NCBI RefSeq assembly: GCF_003148765.1 | Contig: NZ_QGGV01000007.1 | Coordinates: forward strand, 1-64,000 | DNA: 64,000 bases | Reading direction: 5' to 3' | Source of the DNA: Silicimonas algicola | GTDB taxonomy: Bacteria > Pseudomonadota > Alphaproteobacteria > Rhodobacterales > Rhodobacteraceae | Shown: piece by piece, positions 34,936 to 43,634 of the stretch | Layout: every line of letters starts with the position of its first letter | How positions within the stretch are numbered: the stretch's first letter is position 1 | The notes under the pieces: model-generated | What the model was told of the DNA's origin: nothing | The model's database searches: none | What the model saw: the letters and a program-made list of their open reading frames with translations, nothing else | Translations under genes and position numbers: made by a program

Positions 34936-36108
34936 GTGCACAGCGACGCGAAGACCCCTCCTGGCTCCCCTTCGAATGGGCATCTTGCCATCGAGGCTCC
35001 GCGCACAATCGAGCCTACGCGCCGAACGTTGCTGGCAGGCGGATTGGCCGCCGCCGGCGGAGCGGCATTCGTCGCGTCCGGTGCAAGATCGCAGACGAGG
35101 CACGAGGGAATGGCGCACCCCGAGAGTTCACCGTTCGCGGCACCCATGCCCGGTATGGCGCATGGGAACATGACCATGGTCGGCCTCGTAGATCACGTCC
35201 GGAACGGGTTCGACCCGACGCACATGCTGACGGATTGGGACACCGGACAAACCGAGCTGCTTCCTGACGGCCGGACGCTTCGAACCTTCACCGTCGAAGC
35301 CATCGACAAGGAGATCGAGATCGCTCCCGGCCTGTTCTTTCCGGCCTGGACCTTCAATGGGCGTGTGCCCGGCCCGGCTCTCCGCGCCCGCGAGGGCGAC
35401 AGGCTGAGGATCGTGTTCCGCAACCTCGGCTCGCATCCGCACTCCATGCACTTCCACGGAATCCATTCGGCCCGGATGGATGGCGTCCCAGGTGCCGGAC
35501 TGATCGAACCCGGAGAGGAATTCGTCTACGACTTCGACGCGCGGCCCTTCGGATGCCATCTCTACCACTGCCATGCCCTGCCACTGAAAAGGCACATGCA
35601 CAAAGGCATGTATGGCCTCTTCGTGATCGACCCCGACCCGTCACGCCATCCCGAGAATGTCGAGGTCGCAGCGTCTCGCGTTCTGGGCAGCCCCGAGAAT
35701 GCCCGATGGCAGGAAATGGCGATGGTGATGAACGCCTTTGATACGAACTTCGATGGCGGCAACGAGGTCTATGCCTGCAACACGATCGGACAGGCGTACA
35801 TGAACGTGCCGATTCCCGTCGACAAGTCGCGACCCGTCCGCATCTACCTGCTCAACGTGACTGAGTTCGATCCAATCAACTCGTTTCATCTGCACGCCAA
35901 TTTCTTCGACTACTACGACACCGGGACGAACCTGACGCCGACCTTGCGCACCGTTGACGTCATCATGCAGTGCCAGGCGCAGCGTGGCATCCTCGAGTTC
36001 AGCTTCGCCGACCACGAACCCGGAATGTACATGTTCCACGCCCACCAGTCCGAGTTCACCGAGCTCGGCTGGATCGGAATGTTCGATGTTCGGGACCCCT
36101 CGGCATGA
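34936..36108 (+). CDS. Tat-exported two-domain multicopper oxidase
   Basis: The 390-residue protein starts at GTG 34936 with AAAGGAG upstream. A twin-arginine signal (Arg29-Arg30, RRTLLAGGLAAAGG) targets it folded to the periplasm, and a Met/His-rich stretch (HEGMAHPES, PMPGMAHGNM) follows. Cupredoxin domain 1 has HFHG (172-175) and YHCHALPLKRHMHKGM with the type 1 copper Cys212. Domain 2 has FHLHANFF and FHAHQSEF, where the usual Cys is Ala. So the blue copper is only in domain 1 (type C two-domain enzyme). The likely role is oxidation of Mn(II) or Fe(II). Its stop overlaps the ZIP gene by four bases. Confidence 0.9.
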   Translation: MHSDAKTPPGSPSNGHLAIEAPRTIEPTRRTLLAGGLAAAGGAAFVASGARSQTRHEGMAHPESSPFAAPMPGMAHGNMTMVGLVDHVRNGFDPTHMLTDWDTGQTELLPDGRTLRTFTVEAIDKEIEIAPGLFFPAWTFNGRVPGPALRAREGDRLRIVFRNLGSHPHSMHFHGIHSARMDGVPGAGLIEPGEEFVYDFDARPFGCHLYHCHALPLKRHMHKGMYGLFVIDPDPSRHPENVEVAASRVLGSPENARWQEMAMVMNAFDTNFDGGNEVYACNTIGQAYMNVPIPVDKSRPVRIYLLNVTEFDPINSFHLHANFFDYYDTGTNLTPTLRTVDVIMQCQAQRGILEFSFADHEPGMYMFHAHQSEFTELGWIGMFDVRDPSA

Positions 36109-37286
36109 CAGACCGGTCCGACCCTACGCACCCCGCGACGTTCCGGATTCTCTGGGTCGCGTTCCCGCTGGCGCTCATGCTCGGCGCCTTCGTCTGGATC
36201 GCCTCGCTCGATCCGCTGCGCGGCTTCGACAACGGTGCGCCGCCGGTCGAGGCCTTGACCGTCGAGAGAAGTATCCTCGACGAGACTGGCATAAGCCTTC
36301 TTGTCCGCGCCGGCGGCTCGGAACCGATGACCGTCGCTCAGGTCATGGTCGACGATGCCTTCTGGACGTTCACGCAGGATCCGCCCGGCCCGGTCGCGCG
36401 CGGCGGCGCCGTGTGGCTGCGGATTCCTTATCCTTGGGTTCTGGGAGAGGCGCACCTCGTCAACGTGCTGTCCAGCACGGGCGCGGCCTTCGAGCACGAG
36501 ATCGCGGTCGCCGTGCCCACACCCAAGGCGTCGCTGGGGCAGATGCGTGGTCAGGCGCTGGTCGGCGCGATCGTCGGACTTCTGCCAGTTGTGCTCGGCC
36601 TGATGTTCTTTCCCGCCCTGCGCGGCCTCGGCCAGTCGGGGATGAATATCCTTCTGTCCCTCACCGTCGGTCTCCTCGCGTTCTTGCTCGTCGACATGAT
36701 CGTTGAGGCGCTGGAGCTTTCGAATGAGGCTGCCGCGTTGTTTCAGGGCGCCGCCATGGTGTGGCTGGTGGCCCTGTCGAGCTTCCTGCTGCTCATGGCC
36801 GTGGGTCGGTCGCGCGGTCGACCGGAGGGCATAGCGCTCGCCTACTACATCGCCCTCGGGATCGGATTGCACAACTTCGGCGAGGGTCTCGCGATAGGAG
36901 CGGCCTTTGCTGCAGGCTCCGCAGGCCTCGGCACCTTTCTCGTTCTGGGCTTCGCCCTGCACAATGTGACAGAGGGGCTCGGCATCGCCGCGCCCATGCT
37001 TCGGTCCCAGCCTACCCTGTGGACCTTCGTACTGCTCACGCTTCTGGCAGGCGGCCCGGCGGTTCTTGGGATGTGGTCGGGCAGCCTCGCCCACGCGCCG
37101 CAATGGTCAGCCCTGGCATTGGCGATTGGCGCCGGTGCGATCCTGCAGGTGATCTTCGAGGTCGGCGCCTACCTGATGCGGCAGAACAGCGGGCGCCTCA
37201 AATCCGTTCTTGCGCCGTCGGTGCTGGGAGGCTTCCTCGCCGGGCTTGCTTTCATGTACGTCACGGCGGCACTCATCAAGGTTTAG
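36105..37286 (+). CDS. ZIP family metal transporter with an N-terminal extracytoplasmic domain
   Basis: This 393-residue membrane protein has an N-terminal helix (ILWVAFPLALMLGAFVW) and a soluble domain of about 110 residues (ALTVERSILDETGISLLVRA and on). The ZIP core of about eight helices follows. The metal-site motifs LHNFGEGLAIG and LHNVTEGLGIA are present in the expected helices. The ATG overlaps the multicopper oxidase stop (ATGA), so oxidase and transporter are made together. With MntR next door the cargo is probably manganese, perhaps iron. The N-terminal domain is not part of ordinary ZIP proteins and could receive metal from the oxidase. Confidence 0.88.
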   Translation: MTDRSDPTHPATFRILWVAFPLALMLGAFVWIASLDPLRGFDNGAPPVEALTVERSILDETGISLLVRAGGSEPMTVAQVMVDDAFWTFTQDPPGPVARGGAVWLRIPYPWVLGEAHLVNVLSSTGAAFEHEIAVAVPTPKASLGQMRGQALVGAIVGLLPVVLGLMFFPALRGLGQSGMNILLSLTVGLLAFLLVDMIVEALELSNEAAALFQGAAMVWLVALSSFLLLMAVGRSRGRPEGIALAYYIALGIGLHNFGEGLAIGAAFAAGSAGLGTFLVLGFALHNVTEGLGIAAPMLRSQPTLWTFVLLTLLAGGPAVLGMWSGSLAHAPQWSALALAIGAGAILQVIFEVGAYLMRQNSGRLKSVLAPSVLGGFLAGLAFMYVTAALIKV

Positions 37287-37361
37287 GAACCCAGCCTGAT
37301 CGGTGCATCGAGCGTCGCCTCGCGATGCACGAACTTCTGCGATTGGCGATCTCTCTGACCG

Positions 37362-37401
37362 TGTACAAACCTGCCTGACGTTGGTTGCGCAGGTCTGTAC
37401 A
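37362..37401. repeat. 13-bp inverted repeat after the ZIP gene
   Basis: TGTACAAACCTGC (37362-37374) and GCAGGTCTGTACA (37389-37401) are complementary at 12 of 13 positions, with a 14-base spacer. No T-tract follows. It could be an operator, an RNA hairpin or a recombination site remnant. Confidence 0.55.
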
Positions 37402-37490
37402 TCGCCCGACAGTCGCCGATCACGCAGCGGTTTCTCGCGGTCGCAAGGAGCCCGCTCTACACTCGGATGGACAACATCGAGGAGAAGGGG

Positions 37491-37595
37491 TCAGTCCTTG
37501 TTCTTCTTCAGTGTTCGCGAAACGACGAGATAAAGCACGGCAACGCCGCACAGAAAGGCTGCAATTGCGAGCGGGTTGGTCAGCAGGTCATTCAT
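37491..37595 (-). CDS. 34-residue single-helix membrane peptide
   Basis: The frame reads MNDLLTNPLAIAAFLCGVAV, continues through LYLVVSRTLKK and ends NKD. It is one membrane helix with a basic C-terminal end. GGAGG is placed 8 bases before ATG 37595, an excellent ribosome site. It stands alone between the ZIP and SDR genes on the opposite strand. No family is recognised; it may be a small regulatory or stress peptide. Confidence 0.6.
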   Translation of the reverse strand: MNDLLTNPLAIAAFLCGVAVLYLVVSRTLKKNKD

Positions 37596-38001
37596 CGATT
37601 GTCCTCCAATTTCAGCTGAGATTGTTCGACGCCTACGAGCGCAAGATGGCTAGAGTGTGGCGAGCCTTGCAGACGCCGAGACCGCATGAAGGCATGTCGC
37701 GACTGACCGACGACGTTTGTCGGACGTTCTCGACGGCTTCGCGAAAGGCTTCAACTCAGACGGCCGGAAGATGTCGGTTTCGACTTCGCTTGGCACGACG
37801 CAGCTCTGCGACGGGCGAGGTTGTCGAGCATGGCGGCGAGTTTATCTGCGTTTCCTGCGGGCTTAATAGCGACCAATAGCCCATAGGCTTCGTCATCCGG
37901 GGCGTCCGTCATTGGCTTCTGCCAAGGCTCCAACTGGGGGGTGCAACCATCGTACAGCAGCTTTGTGCCCCTCCGCTTGTTGATCATTTGTCGCGCCGGT
38001 C
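37596..38001. other. Region with only a doubtful reading frame
   Basis: A 78-codon minus-strand frame (37751-37987, starting MINKRRGTKLLYDGC) crosses it, without a ribosome site or known motif, so I do not call it. Otherwise nothing is seen. Confidence 0.35.
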
Positions 38002-38026
38002 GGAACAGTCACTGCATGCGGGCGTT
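38002..38026 (+). promoter_or_regulatory. EcfG-type general stress promoter before the SDR gene
   Basis: GGAAC (38002-38006), 16 bases, CGTT (38023-38026) matches the alphaproteobacterial general-stress promoter consensus and lies 86 bases upstream of the SDR start at 38113. Confidence 0.65.
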
Positions 38027-38112
38027 CCGGTGATGTCCGTGCGCAGGATCTCTGTTCCCTGAAGAGACGTCCTTGTCCCGCACGGCGTCCTGGGATCAAA
38101 CGAGAGGTCGAT

Positions 38113-39099
38113 GTGTCGAATGTAGTCATTACAGGGGCGTCGGCCGGGGTTGGACGAGCTCTCGCACGTCGATTTGCGCAGGACGGCTACGACGTGGGGT
38201 TGATCGCTCGCGATGCCAGCCGCCTCGATGCGACTGCCGCCGAGGTTGAAGGAATGTCTCGTCGAGCGCTTGCCCTGCCCGCCGACGTGGCAGACGCCCA
38301 GGCGCTCACGCAGGCGGCGGAGAGGTTCGAGGCCGAGATAGGACCGATCGACATTTGGGTGAACTGCGCCATGGTCACAGTGCTTGCTCCAGTGGCTGAA
38401 ACGACGCCCGAGGAGTTCTCTCGCGTCACCGAAGTTACCTATCTCGGAACGGTTCACGGGACCCGCACGGCACTTGCGCTCATGCGGCCGCGCGACCGCG
38501 GCCTTATCCTGCAAGTCGGTTCTGCTCTCGCATACCGCTCCATTCCCCTCCAATCCGCCTACTGCGCGGCCAAGTCGGCGATAGTCGGCTTTACGGACAG
38601 CCTGAGAAGCGAGTTGATACACGAAGGGTCAAATGTCCAACTGACGGTCGTTCATCTCCCTGCCGTGAACACACCGCAATTCGACTGGGCTCGCAACAAG
38701 ATGGGGCGGCGTCCGCAACCGGTGCCTCCGATCTTCGATCCCGAGAAAGTCGCCGAGCAAATCGTCCGCGCAGCGCGCCGCCCCGCTCGGGAGTATTGGC
38801 TCGGGTTTCCGGCGGCGAAGGCGATCCTGAGCTACGAACTCGCGCCTTGGCTTGGCGACCGTCTGCTCTCGAAACAGGGCTACGACGGCCAGCTTACGGC
38901 AGAGGCCGAAGACCCGACCCGCGCCGATAATCTGTTCGACACCGTCCCCGGAGCGTTCTCCGCGCGCGGCCGCTTCGCCGACCGCTCAACCAGCCGACGC
39001 CCGCTTCTGATTTCGCCCGCAATGCGCCAGGGCGTTGCGCTGCTTGCGGTCTGCGGGGCGCTAGCGGCTACCTTCGCGCTTGGCGCGTTCCTATTCTGA
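38113..39099 (+). CDS. SDR family oxidoreductase with C-terminal membrane anchor
   Basis: The 328-residue protein starts at GTG 38113. It has the NAD(P)-binding motif VVITGASAGVGRALA, then DIWVNCAM (normally NNAG), LQVGSALAY and the active site SAYCAAKSA with Tyr and Lys in place. An extra 90-residue tail ends in a membrane helix (GVALLAVCGALAATFALGAF). This form is common in stress regulons of alphaproteobacteria and fits the EcfG promoter upstream. The substrate is unknown. Its last nine bases overlap the convergent amylase-family gene. Confidence 0.88.
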   Translation: MSNVVITGASAGVGRALARRFAQDGYDVGLIARDASRLDATAAEVEGMSRRALALPADVADAQALTQAAERFEAEIGPIDIWVNCAMVTVLAPVAETTPEEFSRVTEVTYLGTVHGTRTALALMRPRDRGLILQVGSALAYRSIPLQSAYCAAKSAIVGFTDSLRSELIHEGSNVQLTVVHLPAVNTPQFDWARNKMGRRPQPVPPIFDPEKVAEQIVRAARRPAREYWLGFPAAKAILSYELAPWLGDRLLSKQGYDGQLTAEAEDPTRADNLFDTVPGAFSARGRFADRSTSRRPLLISPAMRQGVALLAVCGALAATFALGAFLF

Positions 39100-40740
39100 C
39101 GTCTCGGGCTGCGGTCTCAGCCAGAGGTATCCGTATGGCTGCAAAGTCAGCTTCGTGCAGTCGACGGACGCGACGTGTACCCCGTCCGACGTGAGCTCGG
39201 TCTTGGCATGGCGGACGGAAAGCGCCGTAGCCGGAAGGTCGACGACATGATCCGCAAAGTTCGCCAACACCACCAGGCTACGGCCTCGCCGCGAGTAGCA
39301 AAGCCCGAGCACGCTAGGCGGTAAATCCTCGATCAGTCGCCAGTCGCCGCAGCCGACTTCGGGACAGGATCGCCTCGTGCGGATCATCTCCTGGACCTTC
39401 TTGAGCAAGGAACCGGGTTCACGCTCGCTTGCTTCGACATTGACGGCGGCAGCCGCGAATGGCCCGTCGCTCACGACGGGCACGACTGTGTCGCCATCTC
39501 CTTCACTGAAACCGGCGTTGCGACCCGCCGACCACTGCATTGGAGTCCTGACAGCCCAGCGTTCGTCCAGGGCAAGGTCCTCGCCCATGCCGATCTCGTC
39601 TCCGTACCACATCACCGGTGTGCCGGGCAGTCCGTAGAGCAAGGCATGGGCAAGCTCGAGTCGCCGTTGGTCGCCGCCCAGCATCGGCGCAAGACGGCGC
39701 CGCACTCCCCTGTCGTAGAGGCGCATCGTGGGATCGGGGCCGAGCACGGAAAACGCCTCCTCGCGCTCTTCCTCCGTCAGTTTGTCGAGCGACAACTCGT
39801 CGTGATTGCGCAGGAAGATCGCCCATTGTGCCTGGAACGGCATGCCGTCTGGCCTCGATCGCAGTGCCTCGGCGACGGGCCCGGCATCCTTTCGCACAAA
39901 GCCGAGCCAGAGGTACTGGTTCAGGGGAAAATCGAACAGCATGTGCATACGCTCGTCTGCGCCGAACTCGCGACCTCCAAAGTATTCGGGCGTCTTTTCA
40001 CGCTCCACATTCGCTTCGGCCAACATGATGGACGAAGTGCTGTGCCAGGCGAGGTAATCGTGCATCTCCGAGAGAAGCAGGAGCGGGTCGCGCTCGGGCT
40101 CTTCCTTCAGCCCTTTGTATTCGATCAGAAACGGTACCGCGTCGATGCGAAACCCGGACACGCCAAGTTCCAGCCAGAAGCCCATGACCTTCAAGATCTC
40201 GGATCGCACCTGGGGGTTGGCGATGTTCAGGTCGGCCTGATGCTCGTAGAAGCGGTGCATGTACCAGCTCTGTGCGGTGCGGTCGTAGGTCCAGACAGCC
40301 TCCTGCACGCCTGGGAAAATTACGCCCTTCGAGATGTCGTCAGGCTTCTTCTTCGACCAGACAAACCAGTCGCGATAGGGCGAATTCTGGGATGAGCGCG
40401 CAGACTGGAACCAAGGGTGGTCGATCGACACGTGGTTCACCACAAGATCGACGAGGACCCTCATTCCGCGGTCGCGCGCGCCGCGCATGAAGTCTACGAA
40501 GTCCCCAAGATGCCCGAGTCGCGGGTCAACCCCGTAGAAGTCGCTGATGTCGTAGCCATTGTCGCGGTTCGGACTGGGATAGAAAGGGTTGAGCCAGATC
40601 ACGTTGACGCCGAGCGCTTCGAGATAATCAAGACGGCGGACCAGTCCCCCGAAGTCACCGACGCCATCGCCATTGCCGTCCATGAAGGTCTCGACGTCGA
40701 GACAATAGGCGACGGCGTTCTTGTACCACAGGTCGATCAT
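39091..40740 (-). CDS. Alpha-amylase family protein, trehalose-synthase-like
   Basis: The 549-residue GH13 enzyme has the four family regions: DLVVNHVS, GFRIDAV with nucleophile Asp200, MLAEANV with acid/base Glu242, and FLRNHDELSLDK with Asp314. The FLRNHDELSLDKLTEEERE block and GLPGTPVMWYGDEIGMGED are those of trehalose synthase (maltose to trehalose isomerase), but the fused maltokinase domain is absent. Related sucrose- or maltose-active enzymes are possible. ATG 40740 (MIDLWYKNAV) matches the usual TreS start; a longer frame upstream has only a TTG. It sits among stress genes, consistent with a compatible-solute role. Confidence 0.88.
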   Translation of the reverse strand: MIDLWYKNAVAYCLDVETFMDGNGDGVGDFGGLVRRLDYLEALGVNVIWLNPFYPSPNRDNGYDISDFYGVDPRLGHLGDFVDFMRGARDRGMRVLVDLVVNHVSIDHPWFQSARSSQNSPYRDWFVWSKKKPDDISKGVIFPGVQEAVWTYDRTAQSWYMHRFYEHQADLNIANPQVRSEILKVMGFWLELGVSGFRIDAVPFLIEYKGLKEEPERDPLLLLSEMHDYLAWHSTSSIMLAEANVEREKTPEYFGGREFGADERMHMLFDFPLNQYLWLGFVRKDAGPVAEALRSRPDGMPFQAQWAIFLRNHDELSLDKLTEEEREEAFSVLGPDPTMRLYDRGVRRRLAPMLGGDQRRLELAHALLYGLPGTPVMWYGDEIGMGEDLALDERWAVRTPMQWSAGRNAGFSEGDGDTVVPVVSDGPFAAAAVNVEASEREPGSLLKKVQEMIRTRRSCPEVGCGDWRLIEDLPPSVLGLCYSRRGRSLVVLANFADHVVDLPATALSVRHAKTELTSDGVHVASVDCTKLTLQPYGYLWLRPQPETSE

Positions 40741-40905
40741 ATCAAGGATGATAGGACGATGAGCCGGCCTGCAAAGGCGAACCTTCGTCCGCGACTGGGA
40801 GCGGCCGTCCGCAAAGCCATTTGCGCCCGCCTCATGTTCTCTTGAGGACAAGAAATCGGAGATTCAGCAGAGTTTCGCCATCACCTAGACGAAGCCTGGC
40901 CGACG

Positions 40906-40931
40906 GGAACGAGGCCCCCTGCCACGGCGTT
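40906..40931 (+). promoter_or_regulatory. EcfG-type general stress promoter before the ferritin-like gene
   Basis: GGAAC (40906-40910), 17 bases, CGTT (40928-40931) matches the EcfG promoter consensus, 38 bases before the ATG at 40970. Confidence 0.7.
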
Positions 40932-40969
40932 ACGCCTTCACTCGCATTCACAGCTGAAGGACAAACCAA

Positions 40970-41476
40970 ATGGCCAAGGAAAAGACGCTGAGCGACCTGT
41001 TCCACGACACCCTGCGGGACATTTACTTCGCGGAGAAGCAGATCCTGAAGGCACTGCCGAAGATGCAGCGTGCCGCGACGAACGAACAGCTTCAGAACGC
41101 CTTCGAAAAGCACAAGGAACAGACCGAGGAACACGTCGCACGACTGGAGCAGGTATTCGAGATCATCGGAAAATCTGCTCGGGGCAAGACATGTGAGGCG
41201 ATCAAGGGCATCATCGACGAGGGTGAGGAGATCATCGACGAGTATAAGGGCACGGCCGCGCTCGATGCCGGGCTCATTTCCGCAGCCCAGGCCGTCGAGC
41301 ATTACGAGATGACGCGCTACGGCACGCTTAGGAGATGGGCGCAGGAGCTAGGTATGCCCGACGCCGTGAAATTGCTGGACGCCACTTTGAAAGAAGAGTC
41401 GCAAACAGATAAGGACCTCACGTCTCTCGCTGAGAAGACGGTGAACCAGGCGGCTCAAACTGCGAAAGCGGCGTGA
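40970..41476 (+). CDS. YciE/YciF ferritin-like protein (DUF892)
   Basis: The 168-residue, mostly helical protein has the DUF892 pattern: LSDLFHDTLRDIYFAEKQIL, KHKEQTEEHVARLEQVFEII and AAQAVEHYEMTRYGTLRRWA. Paired Glu and His residues across the helices form the di-iron-like site of the ferritin superfamily. It is a typical general-stress protein, in line with the EcfG promoter just upstream. A hairpin at 41491-41514 follows the stop. Confidence 0.92.
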   Translation: MAKEKTLSDLFHDTLRDIYFAEKQILKALPKMQRAATNEQLQNAFEKHKEQTEEHVARLEQVFEIIGKSARGKTCEAIKGIIDEGEEIIDEYKGTAALDAGLISAAQAVEHYEMTRYGTLRRWAQELGMPDAVKLLDATLKEESQTDKDLTSLAEKTVNQAAQTAKAA

Positions 41477-41490
41477 ACTCGGACTGGGAC

Positions 41491-41514
41491 GGAGCGGCCA
41501 TAACAGGTCGCTCC
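41491..41514 (+). terminator. Weak terminator-like hairpin
   Basis: GGAGCG (41491-41496) pairs with CGCTCC (41509-41514), starting 15 bases after the stop of the ferritin-like gene. It has no proper T-tract, so the call is tentative. Confidence 0.3.
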
Positions 41515-41645
41515 TCTCACATTGGGCCGGTCAGCAGTGCGCAGGGTCATCGGCCCAAGGGAACCCCGACCGGCGCAGGCCACCCAAGTCCGCCGACACG
41601 TAGCCCGGAGGAAGGCTTGCGCTGATCCTGTCAGGGAGACCGAGC

Positions 41646-41849
41646 TTACAGATCTGCGACTGTCGGATCGTGCGGTCGGCACGACCAGCGCTCGATCCGC
41701 CAAGCCGAGTTGCGGTCAGCCCATGCTGCAAGTTCCGCTTGGCCATGCATCATGCACGCCATCAAAGAACCTTCCGCATAGAGCAGCTTCTCTTCCTTGC
41801 ACTGCCCGTTATCCAACATCAGGCAAGCTATAAAAACGAGTTCAATCAC
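41646..41849 (-). CDS. Small hypothetical protein with conserved cysteines
   Basis: The 67-residue product starts at a GTG (41849) and reads MIELVFIACLMLDNGQCKEE, MACMMHGQAELAAW and WRIERWSCRP. Three spaced cysteines and a short hydrophobic N-terminus resembling a signal sequence suggest a small exported protein. The arrangement is like that of many uncharacterised proteobacterial proteins. No function is assigned; it stands alone between the ferritin-like and ZIP-like genes. Confidence 0.65.
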   Translation of the reverse strand: MIELVFIACLMLDNGQCKEEKLLYAEGSLMACMMHGQAELAAWADRNSAWRIERWSCRPHDPTVADL

Positions 41850-42074
41850 GCCGGACCCCCGCCAAACGACGCACTCTGCGAGAGCCTACATCCGGGTCTC
41901 TGCTTGCGACCCGGAAATCTTGTGCAGCAATCGTTCAAGGGCCGCGTCTCCCAGCTTGAACGCGTAACTTGCGTCCGCGACGTGAAGCGGGCGGACTGAG
42001 CCTATGTTTGAGAGCGGGAGCGAGCCCTGCAGCGGCGCCTTCCCCACGTCGTAGCGCGTATTGGAGAAACCACG

Positions 42075-42803
42075 ATGAACATCCAGCTTTTGCCGACGTT
42101 CCTGTGCGCCTTGACGCTCGCTGCGGTGCATGTCTTCACCCCCAGGCTAACCTGGGTGCGAGCCGTGCCACGAAGCAGATGGCTGTCCCTGGCGGGTGGT
42201 GTCGCCGTTGCGTACGTTTTCATGCATCTGCTTCCGGAGCTTGCAGAGCATGAGAGGACGTTGCGAGACGGGGCAGAGCACCCCGGCGCAGTTGTCTACG
42301 CACTGTCGCTGGCAGGCCTCGTGACCTTCTACGGCATGGAGCGGCTGATAAGAGGGGCGCGGGAGCGGATGCGGGAAGAGCAACGGGTCGACCGGGCCTC
42401 CAGGGGGGTCTTCTGGCTGCACATCTCTTCGTTCGCTGCCTATAATCTCTTGATCGGATACCTGCTGCTACATCGCGAAGAGACGGGATGGACACCGCTG
42501 CTGCTGTACTTCACGGCCATGGCGCTGCATTTCTTCACCAACGACTTCGGTCTGCATCAAGACCACGAAGAGCTATATGATCGCGGCGGCCGATGGGTGC
42601 TTGCGGCTGCCGTTGTGGTTGGTTGGGCTTTGGGAGCCAGCATAGATGTTCGCGAGATCGCGCTGATTGCGCTCTTCTCGTTTCTCTCGGGTGCGGTCGT
42701 GCTCAATGTTCTCAAGGAGGAGCTCCCGGAAGAGCGCAAGAGCCGGTTCCTGCCGTTCCTAGCGGGGGTCGCGGGTTATGGTGCTCTCCTTGTGGCGATC
42801 TGA
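42075..42803 (+). CDS. Integral membrane protein, ZIP-like
   Basis: The 242-residue protein has about seven membrane helices. The segment LSLAGGVAVAYVFMHLLPEL resembles a ZIP transporter helix with His and Glu in the membrane. HISSFAAYNLLIGYLLLHRE, ALHFFTNDFGLHQDHEELYD and SGAVVLNVLKEELPEE follow. The conserved His and acid residues support metal or proton handling, but the second ZIP signature (HN-x-x-EG) is lacking. No ribosome site decides the start; ATG 42075 is the first in frame after a stop. Confidence 0.75.
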   Translation: MNIQLLPTFLCALTLAAVHVFTPRLTWVRAVPRSRWLSLAGGVAVAYVFMHLLPELAEHERTLRDGAEHPGAVVYALSLAGLVTFYGMERLIRGARERMREEQRVDRASRGVFWLHISSFAAYNLLIGYLLLHREETGWTPLLLYFTAMALHFFTNDFGLHQDHEELYDRGGRWVLAAAVVVGWALGASIDVREIALIALFSFLSGAVVLNVLKEELPEERKSRFLPFLAGVAGYGALLVAI

Positions 42804-43271
42804 TCGCGATCGAAGGGTCACGGCGTGCAACTCTACCGGTGCGACCCTTCCCCTGTCACGCGCGCCCTCGCGGTCTTCACTCCATAGCGCCCTCTCTGCC
42901 CGGATCCGGCACAGGAGCGCCGCGCCAGAAGCACCATCGGAATGGGGTCGATCGTTTTGACGTCGCGAGATCATGTTGCGCAGCCCTCGGCCGATGCAAA
43001 TGTATAGCCGTTCTTGTCGCCCCACTCCGTGTCTGCGTCTGCGGCCCGTTGCCTTTCACACACTGATCCATGTTGTGTCAGGCAGAGCGTCCAGAGAGTA
43101 ACCTCAGTCAGCGTCTTTGCGGCCTCCGGGAAGGGCGGCTTCCCGACAGACCGCTTCTTCTGTCTCTTTTGCTCCCTGCCCGGATGCTTTTGAGCGACCT
43201 GAAACACCAAACCGTCCGCGTGTAAGCTCCGGCACTGTCTGGCGCGGGCGGCCTGCTCAAGGAGAGTGACA
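42804..43271. other. Intergenic region without recognisable features
   Basis: No gene, repeat or EcfG-type promoter could be supported. AAGGAG at the right end (43259-43264) is the ribosome site of the next small gene. Confidence 0.45.
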
Positions 43272-43502
43272 ATGAAAGACCTGAAGCGTCAGATGATGGA
43301 TACTGACTCTGCGGAATGGATGCTTTTCCAGGTGCTATCGGCCGTGTACGAAGATTTCCGGGACCTGGAGAAGAGACTTGGCAGACACCTCTCCGCCGAC
43401 ATCGTAACACGAGACGACGGATCAGCGTCGCCTGAAGCGAACGCCCTCACTCGGACGAGCGTTGTTCCAGAGGCTTACCGCCGGCCCCACACCGTCCTTT
43501 GA
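43272..43502 (+). CDS. Small hypothetical protein
   Basis: The 76-residue product begins MKDLKRQMMDTDSAEWMLFQ and is acidic and helical in its first half, followed by an unstructured, basic tail. An AAGGAG is well placed before ATG 43272. No family is recognised. It lies upstream of the phospholipase D-like gene and may be co-transcribed with it. Confidence 0.5.
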   Translation: MKDLKRQMMDTDSAEWMLFQVLSAVYEDFRDLEKRLGRHLSADIVTRDDGSASPEANALTRTSVVPEAYRRPHTVL

Positions 43503-43634
43503 CAAATGTCACTTGCGCTCCAAGGCACCTGTTTTCCTCGATCGACGTCGATTGCGGATCAAATTCGCGCCGCCGTTGTTGAAGCAACGACCGGCGGGCG
43601 GAACCGCCGACGTGCCAGAAACCGGGGGCCTGCC

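Noticed and set aside
37751-37987. 78-codon frame beginning MINKRRGTKLLYDGC
   Set aside because: It lacks a ribosome site and a known motif and lies in the leader region of the SDR gene on the other strand.
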